A DNA stretch of 64,000 bases from Aporrectodea caliginosa (GCA_020284085.1 JACEVL010000019.1:302501-366500); one strand, 5' to 3'. Positions 1 through 12,156 are shown, counted from the first letter of the stretch. Program-made: numbers and translations. The notes: generated by a model not told the origin, from the letters alone.

Positions 1-470
1 TACCCCGAAATTTACGCCTATAAGTGCTTTATTACGCCAGAAGGCAGAAAGAAGTCAGAACAAGCGTAAAGTCAAACGCACAGACTGCGAAAATGCTCAT
101 AAAAGTCATTTATGCCACTAGATTTACCGTTCAAGATGCCGGCGAGTTCGGCATCACAAAGAAAATGCTCACCAACGTAGCACCATAAAATATCCTGGAG
201 AAAATGAGATGTCTAGTGAACTAGTCGCCAAAAGAACATCATGCGACGTTTCTTAATAATGTGATGCAGGTCTAATCTTTCAAGGCCACAGATGAAGCCT
301 TTAAGAGATTCCCATTTATTAAAACGAAATAACTTTCTATAAACAGAGTATGGTAAGCCACATATGCTCTCTCGGGAGTTAGACAATTTCTCGTGGCTAG
401 GATGCTGGTATAGGTTAACCGATTAGTTAGAGTGATCGTCTTGTATTGGTAGCAGTAGTTTCAGTTTAAC
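1..470. other. Unassigned sequence
   Basis: AT-rich non-coding sequence. I see no open frame, terminal repeat or recognisable element in it. It could be far-upstream intron of gene A or intergenic DNA. Confidence 0.3.
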
Positions 471-474
471 GACA

Positions 475-706
475 CTGTGTGATAACAAAGATCATTAGCG
501 TCGCCCTCCTCCTTCATCCAGGCGTGGGACTGGCACTGTCAGAAAGCGAACGGTGGCGGAGTTTCGTCTTGTATTGCAGACAGTACTGGTTCGTACAACA
601 TGCTCAAGGTTTCTACACATGTAGTAACCGTATCACAGGGGAGGCTCGAACTCGTACTCTTCGAGTTACAAGGCCGGCGCTCTAACCAAACGGCCACCGT
701 GTTCCA
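475..706 (-). mobile_element. tRNA-derived SINE (family 1)
   Basis: Read on the minus strand, the segment at about 706 to 630 looks like a tRNA head. An A-box-like TGGCCGTTTGGTTAGAGCG is followed by an anticodon-arm-like CCGGCCTTGTAACTCG and a B-box-like GAGTTCGAGCCTCC. The body runs toward lower coordinates and its end is unclear. The spacing fits an RNA polymerase III promoter, but the arms do not pair as in a functional tRNA, so I call it a SINE head and not a tRNA gene. Confidence 0.55.
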
Positions 707-1074
707 CGCCAAGAGAAGAATATACGAGACGATGAACCAACCGATTTTCCTGTACGGTCTGAATGCACAATGCGAAAGCAAGATGAGAAAAGAATCCTAG
801 CAGCAGAAATTATTTGGCAGGAGAAAATTGCGCAAATTGCAGGAATTTGTACTGTTTTATTGGGGGTACGTAATGGAAGAACACGTGCTCAGGGTACAAT
901 TGAAGTAAAAGGGCCTAGTCTACCCTTGAATAAAACTGCTCAAAGGATGGCACATATCCAGGCAGATACAGAAGGACCAGCGTCCTGTTTAAGTAGGTTC
1001 GACTATTAACACAGGTTAAATTTGGATGGCGTTAGTTGTGCAAGACTTGTTAAAGTGCGCTATAAATTTCTAAT

Positions 1075-1440
1075 TGTATTGTATAGTATTGTTTAGGGTA
1101 AAACTAAAAAGCAAAAGGTCGTTCAGCGAAGACTTCGATGGTTTGGACTTTGGACATGTGGAGAAAATGCCAGTTGGCAGAATTCCATACAATGCACTGG
1201 ATTCAAGAGTCGAAGGAAAGAGAAACAAAGGCAGATCAAGACTGTGACGGATAGACATTATAAATAGGACTTAACAAGACTTGGACTAATACTGAGGGGA
1301 GCAGTGGACTTGACAAATGACCGAAGACAGCGGAGATCATTTATTCGTACCCATCGCCTGTAAATAGCTTGTGATCTAGTTGATTTGATTTGAACTGATG
1401 ATTGTGAAATTATGGGTAGAAATAATTCTTAAATGTAGTC
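1075..1440 (+). mobile_element. LINE 3' fragment (CFDP2-like / RTE-like C-terminus)
   Basis: Translation gives a decayed C-terminal motif: FGHVEKMPVGRIPYNALDSR, then a GKRNKGRSRL-like stretch. This resembles the end of LINE proteins often annotated as craniofacial-development-protein-2-like. Frameshifts and stops follow. The 3' end has TTGATTTGATT-like repeats. A second, better kept copy lies at 5555-5990, so the two flank the satellite-bearing element at 1579-5164. The family name is from memory. Confidence 0.5.
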
Positions 1441-1489
1441 TGTAGAACTAGTACTTATTATGGATTTCATACATATATTCTGTCTTTTG

Positions 1490-1565
1490 ATTTTGTCCTT
1501 TGGTTATGTGTTTAGATTCAGTCCTTATGTTTCGTATATTTAGTCCTTAGGTTTTGTCCTTTGCA
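1490..1565 (+). repeat. TTTTGTCCTT-type short repeats
   Basis: Several imperfect copies of TTTTGTCCTT and TTAGTCCTTA. The same motif recurs at 5180-5250, directly beyond the other end of the hAT-like element, as expected if that element was inserted into this repeat tract. Confidence 0.45.
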
Positions 1566-1578
1566 CTATAGCCCCTTA

Positions 1579-4500
1579 CAGCGGCGCCGCCAGGATTTTA
1601 ACTGTGTACGCACAATAACCCGGAGACGACACGTAGGCCGGGGCCCGGGGGACGAAGGTCAGTGGAGGGATACGATGAACGGGCGTCCGAAGGACGATCG
1701 CTGTGGCCTGCAGCGCCGAGCAGGGGAGGGGTTTGGGGAGGGGGATGTGCCCCTCCTCACTTAAAACTTTTTTGAATTTCCACACTGTAATTTTAAGCAG
1801 TCATCGGAACAAAATTGCTTCATCATTTCAATGCTTGTTGGAACCAGATGTCACTCGTTGCTAAGATGTAGTTTGAGTCGCGTTTGACTGCAGACAATAC
1901 TAGCAAACCAGACACTTATTGAATTTAATATAAAAACTAGAAAATACGTTCAATTTCTAAGAGCACTATAGCCTTAAGGTAAACATATTGCTGACCAGAC
2001 ATAATTAGCATAAATAGTTTATAAATGGTACACAATCCAAACGAGAAGGATTCAACTACCGAATCGTGAAGCCATGAGGTATACGGCCTAACGATGTAGT
2101 TTTACTAAATGTTCAAGGAACACAACATTTTAAAATTTGATATCTTGAAATATGACAGATAGCACTCGAGAGAAGCCATTTAGGTGTAAAAATATAATAT
2201 TTGTACACATATCATTTCAACAGTAGATTATACTCATTATTATATGATAGTATCATATTTTATAATAGTAAATAATGTCATTATACCATATAATATCAAT
2301 AGATTATTTTTCAAGTCGATAGATTATTTTCGAAATCGATAGATTATTTTCTAAGTCGATAGATTATTTTCTAAGTCGATAGACTTATTTTCTAAGTCGA
2401 TAGACTTATTTTCTAAGTCGATAGACTTATTTTCTAAGTCGATAGACTTATTTTCTAATTATTTTCTAAGTCATATTTTCTAATTATTTTCTAAGTCATA
2501 TTTTCTAACTATTTTCTAAGTCATATTTTCTAATTATTTTCTAAATCATATTTTCTAAATCATATTTTCTAATTATTTTCTAAGTCATATTTTCTAATTA
2601 TTTTCTAAGTCATAGGCCTATTTTCTAATTATTTTCTAAGTCATATTTTCAAATTATTTTCTAAGTCATATTTTCTAATTATTTTCTAAGTCAAATTTTC
2701 TAATTATTTTCTAAGTCATATTTTCTAATTATTTTCTAAGTCATATTTTCTAATTATTTTCTAAGTCATATTTTCTAAGTCATATTTTCTAAGTCATATT
2801 TTCTAATTATTTTCTAAGTCATATTTTCTAATTATTTTCTAAGTCATATTTTCTAATTATTTTCTAAGTCATATTTTCTAATTATTTTCTAAGTCATATT
2901 TTCTAAGTTATATTTTCTAATTATTTTCTAAGTCATATTTTCTAATTATTTTCTAAGTAGTATTTTCTAATTATTTTCTAAGTAGTATTTTCTAATTATT
3001 TTCTAAGTCATATTTGCTAATTATTTTCTAAGTCGTATTTTCTAATTATTTTCTTAGTCATATTTTCTAAGTCATATTTTCTAATTATTTTCTAAGTCAA
3101 ATTTTCTAATTATTTTCTAAGTCATATTTTCTAAGTCACATTTTCTAATTATTTTCTAAATCATATTTTCTAATTATTTTCTAAGTCATATTTTCTAATT
3201 ATTTTCTAAGTCAAATTTTCTAATTATTTTCTAAGTCATATTTTCTAATTATTTTCTAAGTCATATTTTCTAATTATTTTCTAAGTCATATTTTCTAATT
3301 ATTTTCTAAGTCATATTTTCTAATTATTTTCTAAGTCATATTTTCTAAATTATTTTCTAAGTCATATTTTCTAATTATTTTCTAAGTCATATTTTCTAAT
3401 TATTTTCTAAGTCATATTTTCTAATTATTTTCTAAGTCATATTTTCTAATTATTTTCTAAGTCATATTTTCTAATTATTTTCTAAGTCATATTTTCTAAG
3501 TCATATTTTCTAATTATTTTCTAAGTCATATTTTCTAATTATTTTCTAAGTAGTATTTTCTAATTATTTTCTAAGTCATATTTTCTAATTATTTTCTAAG
3601 TCATATTTGCTAATTATTTTCTAAGTCGTATTTTCTAATTATTTTCTTAGTCATATTTTCTAAGTCATATTTTCTAATTATTTTCTAAGTCAAATTTTCT
3701 AATTATTTTCTAAGTCATATTTTCTAAGTCACATTTTCTAATTATTTTCTAAATCATATTTTCTAATTATTTTCTAAGTCATATTTTCTAATTATTTTCT
3801 AAGTCAAATTTTCTAATTATTTTCTAAGTCATATTTTCTAATTATTTTCTAAGTCATATTTTCTAATTATTTTCTAAGTCATATTTTCTAAGTCATATTT
3901 TCTAAGTCATATTTTCTAATTATTTTCTAAGTCATATTTTCTAATTATTTTCTAAGTCATATTTTCTAATTATTTTCTAAGTCATATTTTCTAATTATTT
4001 TCTAAGTCATATTTTCTAATTATTTTCTAAGTCATATTTTCTAAGTCATATTTTCTAATTATTTTCTAAGTCATATTTTCTAATTATTTTCTAAGTAGTA
4101 TTTTCTAATTATTTTCTAAGTCATATTTTCTAATTATTTTCTAAGTCATATTTGCTAATTATTTTCTAAGTCGTATTTTCTAATTATTTTCTTAGTCATA
4201 TTTTCTAAGTCATATTTTCTAATTATTTTCTAAGTCAAATTTTCTAATTATTTTCTAAGTCATATTTTCTAAGTCACATTTTCTAATTATTTTCTAAATC
4301 ATATTTTCTAATTATTTTCTAAGTCATATTTTCTAATTATTTTCTAAGTCAAATTTTCTAATTATTTTTCTAAGTCATATTTTCTAATTATTTTCTAAGT
4401 CATATTTTCTAATTATTTTCTAAGTCATATTTTCTAATTATTTTCTAAGTCATATTTTCTAATTATTTTCTAAGTCATATTTTCTAATTATTTTCTAAGT

Positions 4501-5164
4501 CATATTTTCTAATTATTTTCTAAGTCATATTTTCTAATTATTTTCTAAGTCATATTTTCTAATTATTTTCTAAGTCATATTTTCTAATTATTTTCTAAGT
4601 CATATTTTCTAATTATTTTCTAAGTCATATTTTCTAATTATTTTCTAAGTCATATTTTCTAATTATTTTCTAAGTCATATTTTCTAATTATTTTCTAAGT
4701 CATATTTTCTAATTATTTTCTAAATCATATTTTCTAATTATTTTATAAGTCATATTTTGTGATTTAGTGCACCTGGAAGGGAGTGAGGCATAGAACGAGT
4801 ATGCGAATATTACGAATATTAAGATTTTTAGAAATTGACTAATATTGACGAATATTAAAACTGGCCAACGAATATTAAGAATATTAATTTTTTAGTTTTT
4901 TTAATTCTTCAAATCGGGTTTAATTTTTTTTAAATCATTACCAAAAATATGCATAAGAACAGTTACATATTACAGTTACTCAGCCAAGTACAGACCTATA
5001 TGGTGGGTGAAATCATTCTTGACATTATATTGAGCGGCGTGGCTAGGTATTTGGGCGCCAATACCAACAATAGAGATTTCACTTTTTCATTTGCAATTTT
5101 TCACTTCTTAGCCTTTCAGCGCTGTACGCATTTGCGTAAGTGCGTACGCCTAACGGCGCCCCTG
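1579..5164. mobile_element. hAT-like non-autonomous element carrying a satellite array
   Basis: The left end reads CAGCGGCGCCG and the right end, on the opposite strand, CAGGGGCGCCG. The flanking octamers are GCCCCTTA (1571-1578) and ACCCCTTA (5165-5172), which match at 7 of 8 bases. Terminal CAG plus an 8-bp target duplication is the hAT pattern. Subterminal regions also share GTACGCAC-like motifs in inverted orientation. No transposase frame is seen; most of the interior is the 25-bp satellite. It could instead be two unrelated ends that look alike, but the target duplication argues against that. Confidence 0.65.
2310..4757 (+). repeat. 25-bp AT-rich satellite with higher-order structure
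   Basis: The main unit is 25 bp, built from an 11-bp part (TATTTTCTAAT) and a 14-bp part (TATTTTCTAAGTCA). The first 150 bp is an older-looking block of 20-21 bp units of type ATAGATTATTTTCTAAGTCG. Marker variants recur as a set (TATTTGCTAA, then TTTTCTTAGTCA, then AAGTCAAATTTTC) near 3010, 3604 and 4149, giving a higher-order period of about 545-595 bp. The array sits inside the hAT-like element and has no coding potential. Confidence 0.95.
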
Positions 5165-5229
5165 ACCCCTTAAACGTGGATTCTTTCGTTTTGTCCTTTC
5201 GTCTAGTCCTTAAACTAATTCCTTAGGTC

Positions 5230-5440
5230 TTGTCCTTAGTCCTGGAATTTGCGGATATTTCGGAGAGAGCCCAGACGCGTCAGTGGCCATCCAAAGACCA
5301 CACAATCCTTCGTGACAAATGACCCATCGACCGAGCAATAAATTTCCCACACAGCTTGCACTCAGCGGGGTTCGAACCAGGAAAACACTTTTTGATCCAT
5401 CCAACCCGTAAGGAGAGGCTGTCCAGTCGTGAGATTGTTG
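5230..5440 (-). mobile_element. Possible tRNA-derived SINE (family 4)
   Basis: On the minus strand a perfect B-box core, GGTTCGAACCC, lies near 5370 with a weaker A-box-like stretch upstream. A body follows toward 5230. The open frame here (5210-5512) shows no domain and is probably fortuitous. Family membership is uncertain. Confidence 0.35.
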
Positions 5441-5554
5441 GTGTCGTGGATTCGAGAGATCGTTCACCCCAGTCTGGCGCCCATGGGAGTGAGAGGTTGA
5501 CAGCGGCCGCAATTTATCAATGGTTACCTAAGTTTACGTTTGACTTTGTTTAAA

Positions 5555-5990
5555 GGAAATAGAAACAAAGGCAGACCAAGACTACGCTGGATGGACAGTA
5601 AGTCTTAGATAAATGAGGACATAACATCACTTGGACTGACACTGAGAGGAGCAGTGGACTTGACAAATGACCGAGGACAATGGAGAATATTTATTCGTAC
5701 CCATCGCCGCCGAATGGCTGGCGTCAGGAATTGATGATGACCAAGGCTTACGTTGGTCGTGGATACAGCAATCAAATATCTTGAGGAAATTAACAGCGTC
5801 TTGCTTGATCCGATTCAAATTGCTTTGACTTGACGACTGAATCTGAATGATTGATTTAAATTAATTGATTTGAATTTGTATGACTAATTTAAATTGATTG
5901 ATTTGATTTGAATGACCGATTTAAATTGATTGACTGAATTTAAGTGATTGATTTAAATATATTGATTTGAATCGAACTGATTGACCCGTT
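5555..5990 (+). mobile_element. LINE 3' fragment (CFDP2-like / RTE-like), second copy
   Basis: This copy aligns with 1075-1440 and encodes GRPRLRWMDS, then a frameshifted TNDRGQWRIFIRTHRRRMAG. That pattern is typical of the C-terminus of this LINE type. It ends in a long imperfect ATTGATTTGAATT repeat (5840-5990), the likely 3' tail. It is a dead fragment. Confidence 0.55.
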
Positions 5991-6221
5991 CATATAATAA
6001 ACAGGCCTGGACAAAAATTGTACAGAAATCGTGGTCTACTACAAAAAATTGCACTACAAAAATGTAAATACAAAAATTGATATCGCAGCCATTTATTTTG
6101 TATATAGCATAGACCCCTTGAATTACCAGGACAGTAGGCCTTCAGCCTTGGGTTTTCCAACTTGGATCCGTTGTCAATTTCTTCATTATATCACGAAAAA
6201 TGAACGAAAAGTCCGATTTGG

Positions 6222-7197
6222 ATGAACTTTTTTGTTCTGTTTGACCCGACGAGAGTTACATTTAGGAGAAATATTGACACTAAAATAAAAGAGTACCATA
6301 CAAGTTTCAATAAGGTTCTCTGTGCCGAAATTGCCAAAAAAATCTCTAAAAACACTGGAATAATACGCACGATATCCTATCTACTTCCAACCCACATACT
6401 CAGAAATCTATATTTCACACATATACATCCATATCTAAGCTATTGCAATTTTGTTTGGACATCTACATATGACACTCACTTACTAAAACTAAACATACTA
6501 CAGAAAAAGCCATAAGAATTATTACTAAATCTCCTATCAACACCCACACTGACTTACTGTATTTACAACTTAAATTTCTGAAAATATCTCAGATTAAATT
6601 TGTTCAAACTAGTATATTTATGTATCAATATGATAATAACCTTCTCCTACAAGCTTTTTCAGCTTACTTTAAACCAAACTTACTCGACAAGGTCTTTAGA
6701 AATAAAAGAGCCCACATAAGCATATTTGCCAGAACGAATACCAGAAAATTTTCTATAAAATACCAGGGTCCCCTCATATGGAATAGCATACCAGAATGTA
6801 TTCGTGCAGCCATGAGTCTAGCCTCATTTAAAACTGAAATCCGTGCACACACAATAAAAAATGTTAAATAACATTGCAATTGTTTAGTTCTTTTTGGTTT
6901 TAGTGTTTTTCTTTTACTTTAAGGCCGAGGGAAGCTACCTTGACGCAGTTATTTCTGGATTTCCGAGCTACTGCCACTTCTAATTACTTACCACTACTAA
7001 GATTTCTTAATATAGTTTGTAATTAGGCCCCCATTCAGCGGGATTATTCCCTTCGGGTAAGCCCATTGCTCCCTTATCTATGCAGTGATATTTGTATATT
7101 AATAATGATTATGCCTTGTGTTTAACTGATGTAAAACATTATTGTTTTGTTCTTTATCTTGGTTTTGGGATCAATAAACGAATTGAATTGAATTGAA
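6222..7197 (+). mobile_element. LINE family B, rearranged 3' copy
   Basis: From about 6325 this is nearly identical to 44245-45115. It encodes the C-terminal part of a LINE reverse transcriptase protein (EIAKKISKNTGI, YLLPTHILRNLYFT, WNSIPECIRAAMSLASF) with one frameshift near 6510. The part upstream of 6325 does not match the longer copy, so the 5' side is deleted or rearranged. The 3' end reads GGGATCAATAAACGAATTG and runs into an (AATTG)n tail. Confidence 0.85.
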
Positions 7198-7199
7198 TT

Positions 7200-7425
7200 G
7201 AATTAAAATGGAAGCTGGATTGATGAAAAAAACTGTTTTCCGAAATGGAAGTGGGATTGATAAAAACATTCCTGTGCTGAAATAGAAGCTGGATTGATCG
7301 AAATAATTTTTCTCGTAAATAGAAGCTGGAAATCAACCTGGATGCATGGATGAAGTTTCCATTCAATAGAAGCTGGATTGATGAAAATAATCTTGTCAGT
7401 AATTAGAAGCTGGATTCCTGAGAAT
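7200..7425 (+). repeat. Minisatellite of about 50 bp
   Basis: Five or so imperfect units share the core ATAGAAGCTGGATTGATGAAA. The reverse complement of the same core is the interior of the terminal-inverted-repeat element at 27763-28026, so the array probably descends from such an element. Confidence 0.7.
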
Positions 7426-7488
7426 ATATAGCACGTCTTAGCGAAACTATAAGAAAGCGGCCTCTGTTGATTAGCCGTAATGGATACA

Positions 7489-7608
7489 GATACACTGGTA
7501 GACGAAATGTCGTTAGACGAAGCGTCTGTAGACGAAGACTAGTGTCGTAGACGAAGTGTCGTAGACGAAGTGTCGTAGACGAAGTGTCGGTAGACGAAGT
7601 GTCGCGGA
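7489..7608 (+). repeat. 14-bp minisatellite GTAGACGAAGTGTC
   Basis: About eight tandem or near-tandem copies of a 14-16 bp unit; the last four are almost perfect. It is non-coding. Confidence 0.85.
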
Positions 7609-8175
7609 ACCAAGTCACACGGTCGTTTAGCGGATTTTGCTAGAACGAAAGAGTAGGGTCGCCGGTGATTGAACACCGTTTGAGGCGATCGAATCTGCTA
7701 AGCAAATCGCTTAAGTGGAACGATTGCTTATCGTTATCCACGAAATAGAAGTGAGTTCAAGAAATGTCTAGAACTGCAACCAGTTTCGACTGACTTACAT
7801 TTGCTGTTCATGGATGAGAAACTGACGCTGGAGACTTAGAAAAGATAATTAGATCTACATAGCTTAGCGATTAACGCCACTCGTAGGTAGATAGGACTTA
7901 TTTGTGTTGTGAACTTAAATTGTCGGGATTTTTAATGCAATTAGCCTATTACTTTTTCTACAAAACATGGCTGGTGTTTATGACATTCATTATTTCTTGA
8001 TGTGATATTATCCCTAGCCTAGTTCGACACAGCTAAAACAGCTATTTATATTTGGGCAGTAGCCTACATTTACTGAATGCACTTTAATAAGTGACTCTTG
8101 CATTAAGTATTTTTATTCCGGTTGAATAGACTGTCTTATAATTTAAATTGATTTATATACAATCCAAATCGTTAG

Positions 8176-8421
8176 TTTGGCCAACAGAAGAAAACATGAC
8201 AATAACTGGCCATAACAACGGTCAGATTCTAATTTCTGGTTTGCTCCAATGTAATGTCGCTGCCAATCCTCCGGCGACTTATACGTGGATTGATGAAAGC
8301 AATGGTAAAGTAACCAACGGACCAACCATCAACATTAATCACGGTGGCAAGTACACATGCAATGCGTCTAATATCATCAGAGGACAATATTACCAACAAT
8401 CGAAGTCCATTGATTTGCAGG
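8176..8421 (+). CDS. Gene A, immunoglobulin-domain exon
   Basis: This exon encodes one Ig-like domain of the extracellular part of gene A. The acceptor is TCGTTAG before 8176 and the donor is G|GTAGGT after 8421. Both borders are phase 1, as usual for Ig exons, and the 82 codons contain no stop. Visible hallmarks are LQCNVAANPPATYTW (Cys at residue 26 of the exon, Trp at 38) and GGKYTCNAS (second Cys at 62). The short distance between cysteines suggests a C2/I-set type and not a V-set. Two N-glycosylation sequons (NMT, NAS) support a secreted or surface location. The next exon in phase is the transmembrane exon at 16448. No signal peptide or other Ig exon was found upstream in the window, so the 5' part of the gene is missing. 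The ligand is unknown. Confidence 0.88.
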
Positions 8422-8554
8422 GTAGGTAATAATTATATCTCAACATCTTATGTTTGCGCATTTTGTAAGACTCCTATTAAGATCATTTCAAAAAATGTTG
8501 TTCTCTCGTTATAGCGCCGTTTTCATAAAGCATCAGGCCTCAATGGTTGGTCGC

Positions 8555-9090
8555 TAGGATTCTGCGGGTATTCCCGAACCCGCGGGTTTACTCGTACCCG
8601 AGCGGTAGGTAGACATTTTACGGGTAGAAGCATTACGGGTAAGGGTATACCGGTTTAAGAAGCTGTGGAGTAATTACTTGAAGGATTAACCATACTTTAT
8701 TTAACACTGTTTCAGTGAATTGTTTACATATTGATCTTCTTCGTAAATTGCAATGTTATTATTTAGCTAAGAACATTATTGAGTTGAGCCTCTCTTTCTT
8801 TCAACTGACTAACCAGCCATATTTGATTGTTGTTAAAAAGGGTGACCCTAATTAATCGGGGCTTGTGCCCCTTTTGGGTCTCCTTTGTTCCCTAGCCAAT
8901 GCACCGATATTTATTAGTCAAGTTATAATTGTTGTTAATTGCTATATGCATTGTGTTTCTGGAAATAAAGTTGTCAGTTTAACCCCTACCGAGGTGAAGT
9001 TTTGGGTTTAGATGTGACACTGAGTCTTGCACCTACAAAGACTTACTGTAACTGGCGGTATCCCGGATATAGTACAGTCTGCACATTATC
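8555..9090 (+). mobile_element. Decayed relative of the hAT-like element at 28566-29691
   Basis: It starts with TAGGATTCTGCGGGTA and continues through GGGTA-rich sequence like the left end at 28566. After an insertion it resumes at about 8986 with a stretch (CTTGCACCTACAAAGACTTA) matching 28757-28776. The right end was not located. It lies in the intron after the Ig exon. Confidence 0.55.
8666..8985 (+). mobile_element. LINE 3' end inserted in the hAT-like copy
   Basis: It interrupts the match between 8555-9090 and the copy at 28566. Its layout resembles the 3' end of family B: a hairpin-like GGGGCTTGTGCCCC, then CCAATGCACCGATATTTATT, then ending in AATAAAGTTG. No coding sequence remains. 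Confidence 0.4.
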
Positions 9091-9744
9091 TTTAAAAAAA
9101 TGCATTCGTTTAATATTTTCGAAAAAAATAAGTGATTGCTCGGTATTTATTAACGGAGCTCAAATCATCAAATTTTTTGCCCAACGGGATTTCAATGCCA
9201 TTGCCAAACTCTTCTGGGACAAACATTGGATCACCATGCCTTTAAACATGGCAGTGAGTAATGCAACAAGAAGCGGATGAAGCTTTTATACGAAATACAT
9301 CGCATGATTAAAGATGGGATGCACCCTTTGATACCATACCCAAAACTTTTACTTCTGTGTAAGATCATTCATTAAGATTAAGATGTACATTCCCAAAAGG
9401 CTTTAAAGGATTTTGTTGTAGGCCCTATTCTAGCAGAACTGGCCTCAGACCTACGCAGCGCATAATGTTATTAAACACGCATTTAATGGCATGTGGGTGA
9501 TCACCGTTGCTGCAACTCACATGGCACTTTTTAAACGACTCAGCTAATCCGATCTCACGCACAGATCACGAAATACCTCGTAATATTCTGCCAAATTTGC
9601 CATATTCAATCGTACACAATAATGCTGTCGTGGCCTACTTTTCACGTTAACTTACCTACCACTTCTATTTCAGAGCGACCTTAGGCTGAGTCTTTATGGT
9701 TTACGGTCCCTGTGATTGTTAACACTTTAAATCACGTTCACTTC

Positions 9745-10003
9745 TGCCACTAAATTATGCAGAGGCATGGAGACAAACATTTGGCACAAAACAAGAGGAA
9801 TGACCAAGGGCCACATTAATAGTGCTTTGGCTTTTATGCCACCCGGTATGAGATAAGTGAGGTGGTTTCCCATTGCCTTCCTCACAGACAATTATAGGTG
9901 AGCAACTTGTCCAGGGTCTCTACGCAGTGGCTTGAGGTAGATTCGAACCTGAGACATCCGGTTACAAGGCACAGAACATATCGCTACATCACCGCGTCCC
10001 ATT
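9745..10003 (-). mobile_element. tRNA-derived SINE (family 2)
   Basis: On the minus strand the head starts GGGACGCGGTGATGTAGC and has a B box CAGGTTCGAATCTACC. The body includes GAGGAAGGCAATGGGAAACC. The + strand SINE at 41006 begins with the same GGGACGCGGTG, so the heads are related. Confidence 0.65.
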
Positions 10004-10009
10004 AGTATA

Positions 10010-10462
10010 AACTTCAGTCCATTCTAAACGCTGCCGCCCGCCTCATAGGGGGCATTGCAAAGTTTGACCATATCTCCTATTTTATCCGTGACTCCCTTCA
10101 CTGGCTCCCCATCCGCCAGCGCATCCAATTCAAGGTCTGTTCCCTCATGCGAAGCTGTCTTGCTGGGTCTGCTCCCCAGTATCTTCTCTGCACAGTTGTT
10201 CCTCCCTTCGGTCCTCGGCCCGTGGTTACTTGGTTGTCCCGCGGGTGCGTACTTCTACGGCCCAGTCTAGGAGTTTCGCTATTGTTGGACCCAATATCTG
10301 GAACCAGTTACCTCAGTCCCTCAGGACTGACCTTTTTCTATTTCTTTTGACCAGTTCCGCAAGCGCCTGAAAACCTCCCTTTACCAGTGAAGAGACTGGC
10401 TCGGGTCGGGAGCGCCTCTGTTTTGAGTGGCGCTATATAAATGCTTGATTACGATTACGATA
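10010..10462 (+). mobile_element. CR1/L2-type LINE 3' fragment
   Basis: Translation gives LNAAARLIGG, then LHWLPIRQRIQFKV, the classic C-terminal motif of CR1/L2 reverse transcriptase proteins. Frameshifts follow. It ends with GGAGCGCCTCTG and GGCGCTATATAAATG, a 3' hairpin, and a (GATTAC)n-like tail. Confidence 0.8.
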
Positions 10463-11879
10463 GTACCACTAGTAAAATGAAAGTTGAAGGCTTCGGTAAG
10501 CTTGGCAAAACTACCATAGCCGCTGTTTGCAAACGAACAATGAAAATTTGTATCACCCACGATTAATATTGTCTCTGTGGTCATTAGACCTCAGTATATG
10601 CTCAGTGAAACTAAAGCATTGTTTTAGCTATGTTCTATGCTGAATGAAGTTCAAATAAGAAGGCAAGAATCCATTAACTAGTATAAAACACGTTTACCAC
10701 AGTGCATGAAGTCGAAGCGTAGAATGTCTGACCTAATAACTTTAATTTGATCTGACAAAGGTTTACCATGCAGTGATTGCCTTCGCACATAATGTAATCG
10801 TATGTGTCATCTGCCATTTTGACTGCCCAGGCATTTTAATCCTTCAAAAATGTCACTATCTCTCTTCTTGAAGTACCAGTCCCGGACCTCAGCACCTGTT
10901 GGTCATGAAGAATCCTGGTAGAATATAATGTCTGTGGATGATTGGATGCGAGTCTCTGAAAGACGCCAACATGAAATCTTGTACCGCTGGGACCTTCATC
11001 TCAGAGCACTGGACGTCTCTGAGGCCTGAATTCTATAGAAAACGTCGCCAAATCCCTCGGTTGTATTTCCTTGCATTCGATGGACCATAGCAGTAACTGT
11101 TATTGCAGTACATGTGCATTTGCCGCTCGTTGTCATATTTTTGGTCTCATAGATCCGTCGACGTGGGTCTCCGGATTAATACGTGAGACCTTGGGGGATG
11201 GAGAGCCGTATTGGCGATTGTCTAGCCACCGGAGCAGGAGTTATAAGGTCACGGCGTAAGACGCTGGAACGGTAACTCCGCCACTGCCCGAACTCTGGTA
11301 GTTCCCATTTCAAGCCTTGTGAAAAGAGTAGGGCTACGCTGCTCATCCATATCGTTAAACTCTCGACCGGCTTCAGAAGAGGCCGTTGGAGCGTTTTCCT
11401 ATTCCAGGGTTTAACGTCGTCTTATGACATCAAAGACCGTTGATGACAATAATTATATGCTTTAAATTGCCCTGAACGGCCGTCCATGATGTCATACCAC
11501 GACGTTAACCCTTGCCCTTGACCTTTAGAACATCACCCACTTATTTCTGCAGGATATTTTGCGACAAAAAGATTATTCTATTCATTTTTCCTGCCGCTAA
11601 GCTTTCAAGGATTTCGGAGTTCAGCATCACAAATTTTGCGACAAGGTCGTATCTTTGGAAAAGTATCTTGGATAGTATATTAGGGAAATAGAAAAGTACT
11701 AAAATTGAGAAAAAGTAAGTCTTATTAGTCGCTTTTTCACGGATTTTGTTAACAAATTGAAGCGTTTTTGCCGCGCAAAGGCGTTGGGTTGGTTGCGTCT
11801 CTGGGGAATCCCCAGCCTTCTTGACGAAAGAGAACTCTTTCTTGTTGCGCATTAACAACTAGTACAGTTTTAAGTCTCG
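10463..11879. other. Intron sequence with nothing recognised
   Basis: No coding exon, terminal repeat or known element was recognised. The last few hundred bases before 12157 may be the 5' untranslated region of the LINE that follows. Confidence 0.3.
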
Positions 11880-12156
11880 ACGTCAGAGTGCTATTTCTGT
11901 CGTGATCTTTGAACTTTGGCCTTCGTCTTCATGACTTACGGAGCCGATTTCAGTGGCTGCCAGACATAGCGATCTGCGGTTTTTCAAAGTTTATATCGTT
12001 TCCGTTCTTTTGGAACTCAAACAGTTTATTACTTTCTTGCGGGAATAATTATGTATACGGCAGTGCGGAAAACGGAATGCGGTTTTTGGATTTTTCTTTT
12101 TGGATAAAATCAAGGCTGCAAACCTAAGTTTGAGGACTCACCAGAAAGTGTGACCT

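Noticed and set aside
2310..4757. Possible CRISPR array because of regular short repeats
   Set aside because: Units are contiguous with no unique spacers, AT-rich, variable in length and inside a transposon in a eukaryotic genome: it is a satellite.
5210..5512. A 100-codon frame on the minus strand
   Set aside because: It overlaps a B-box-bearing SINE-like sequence and shows no domain.
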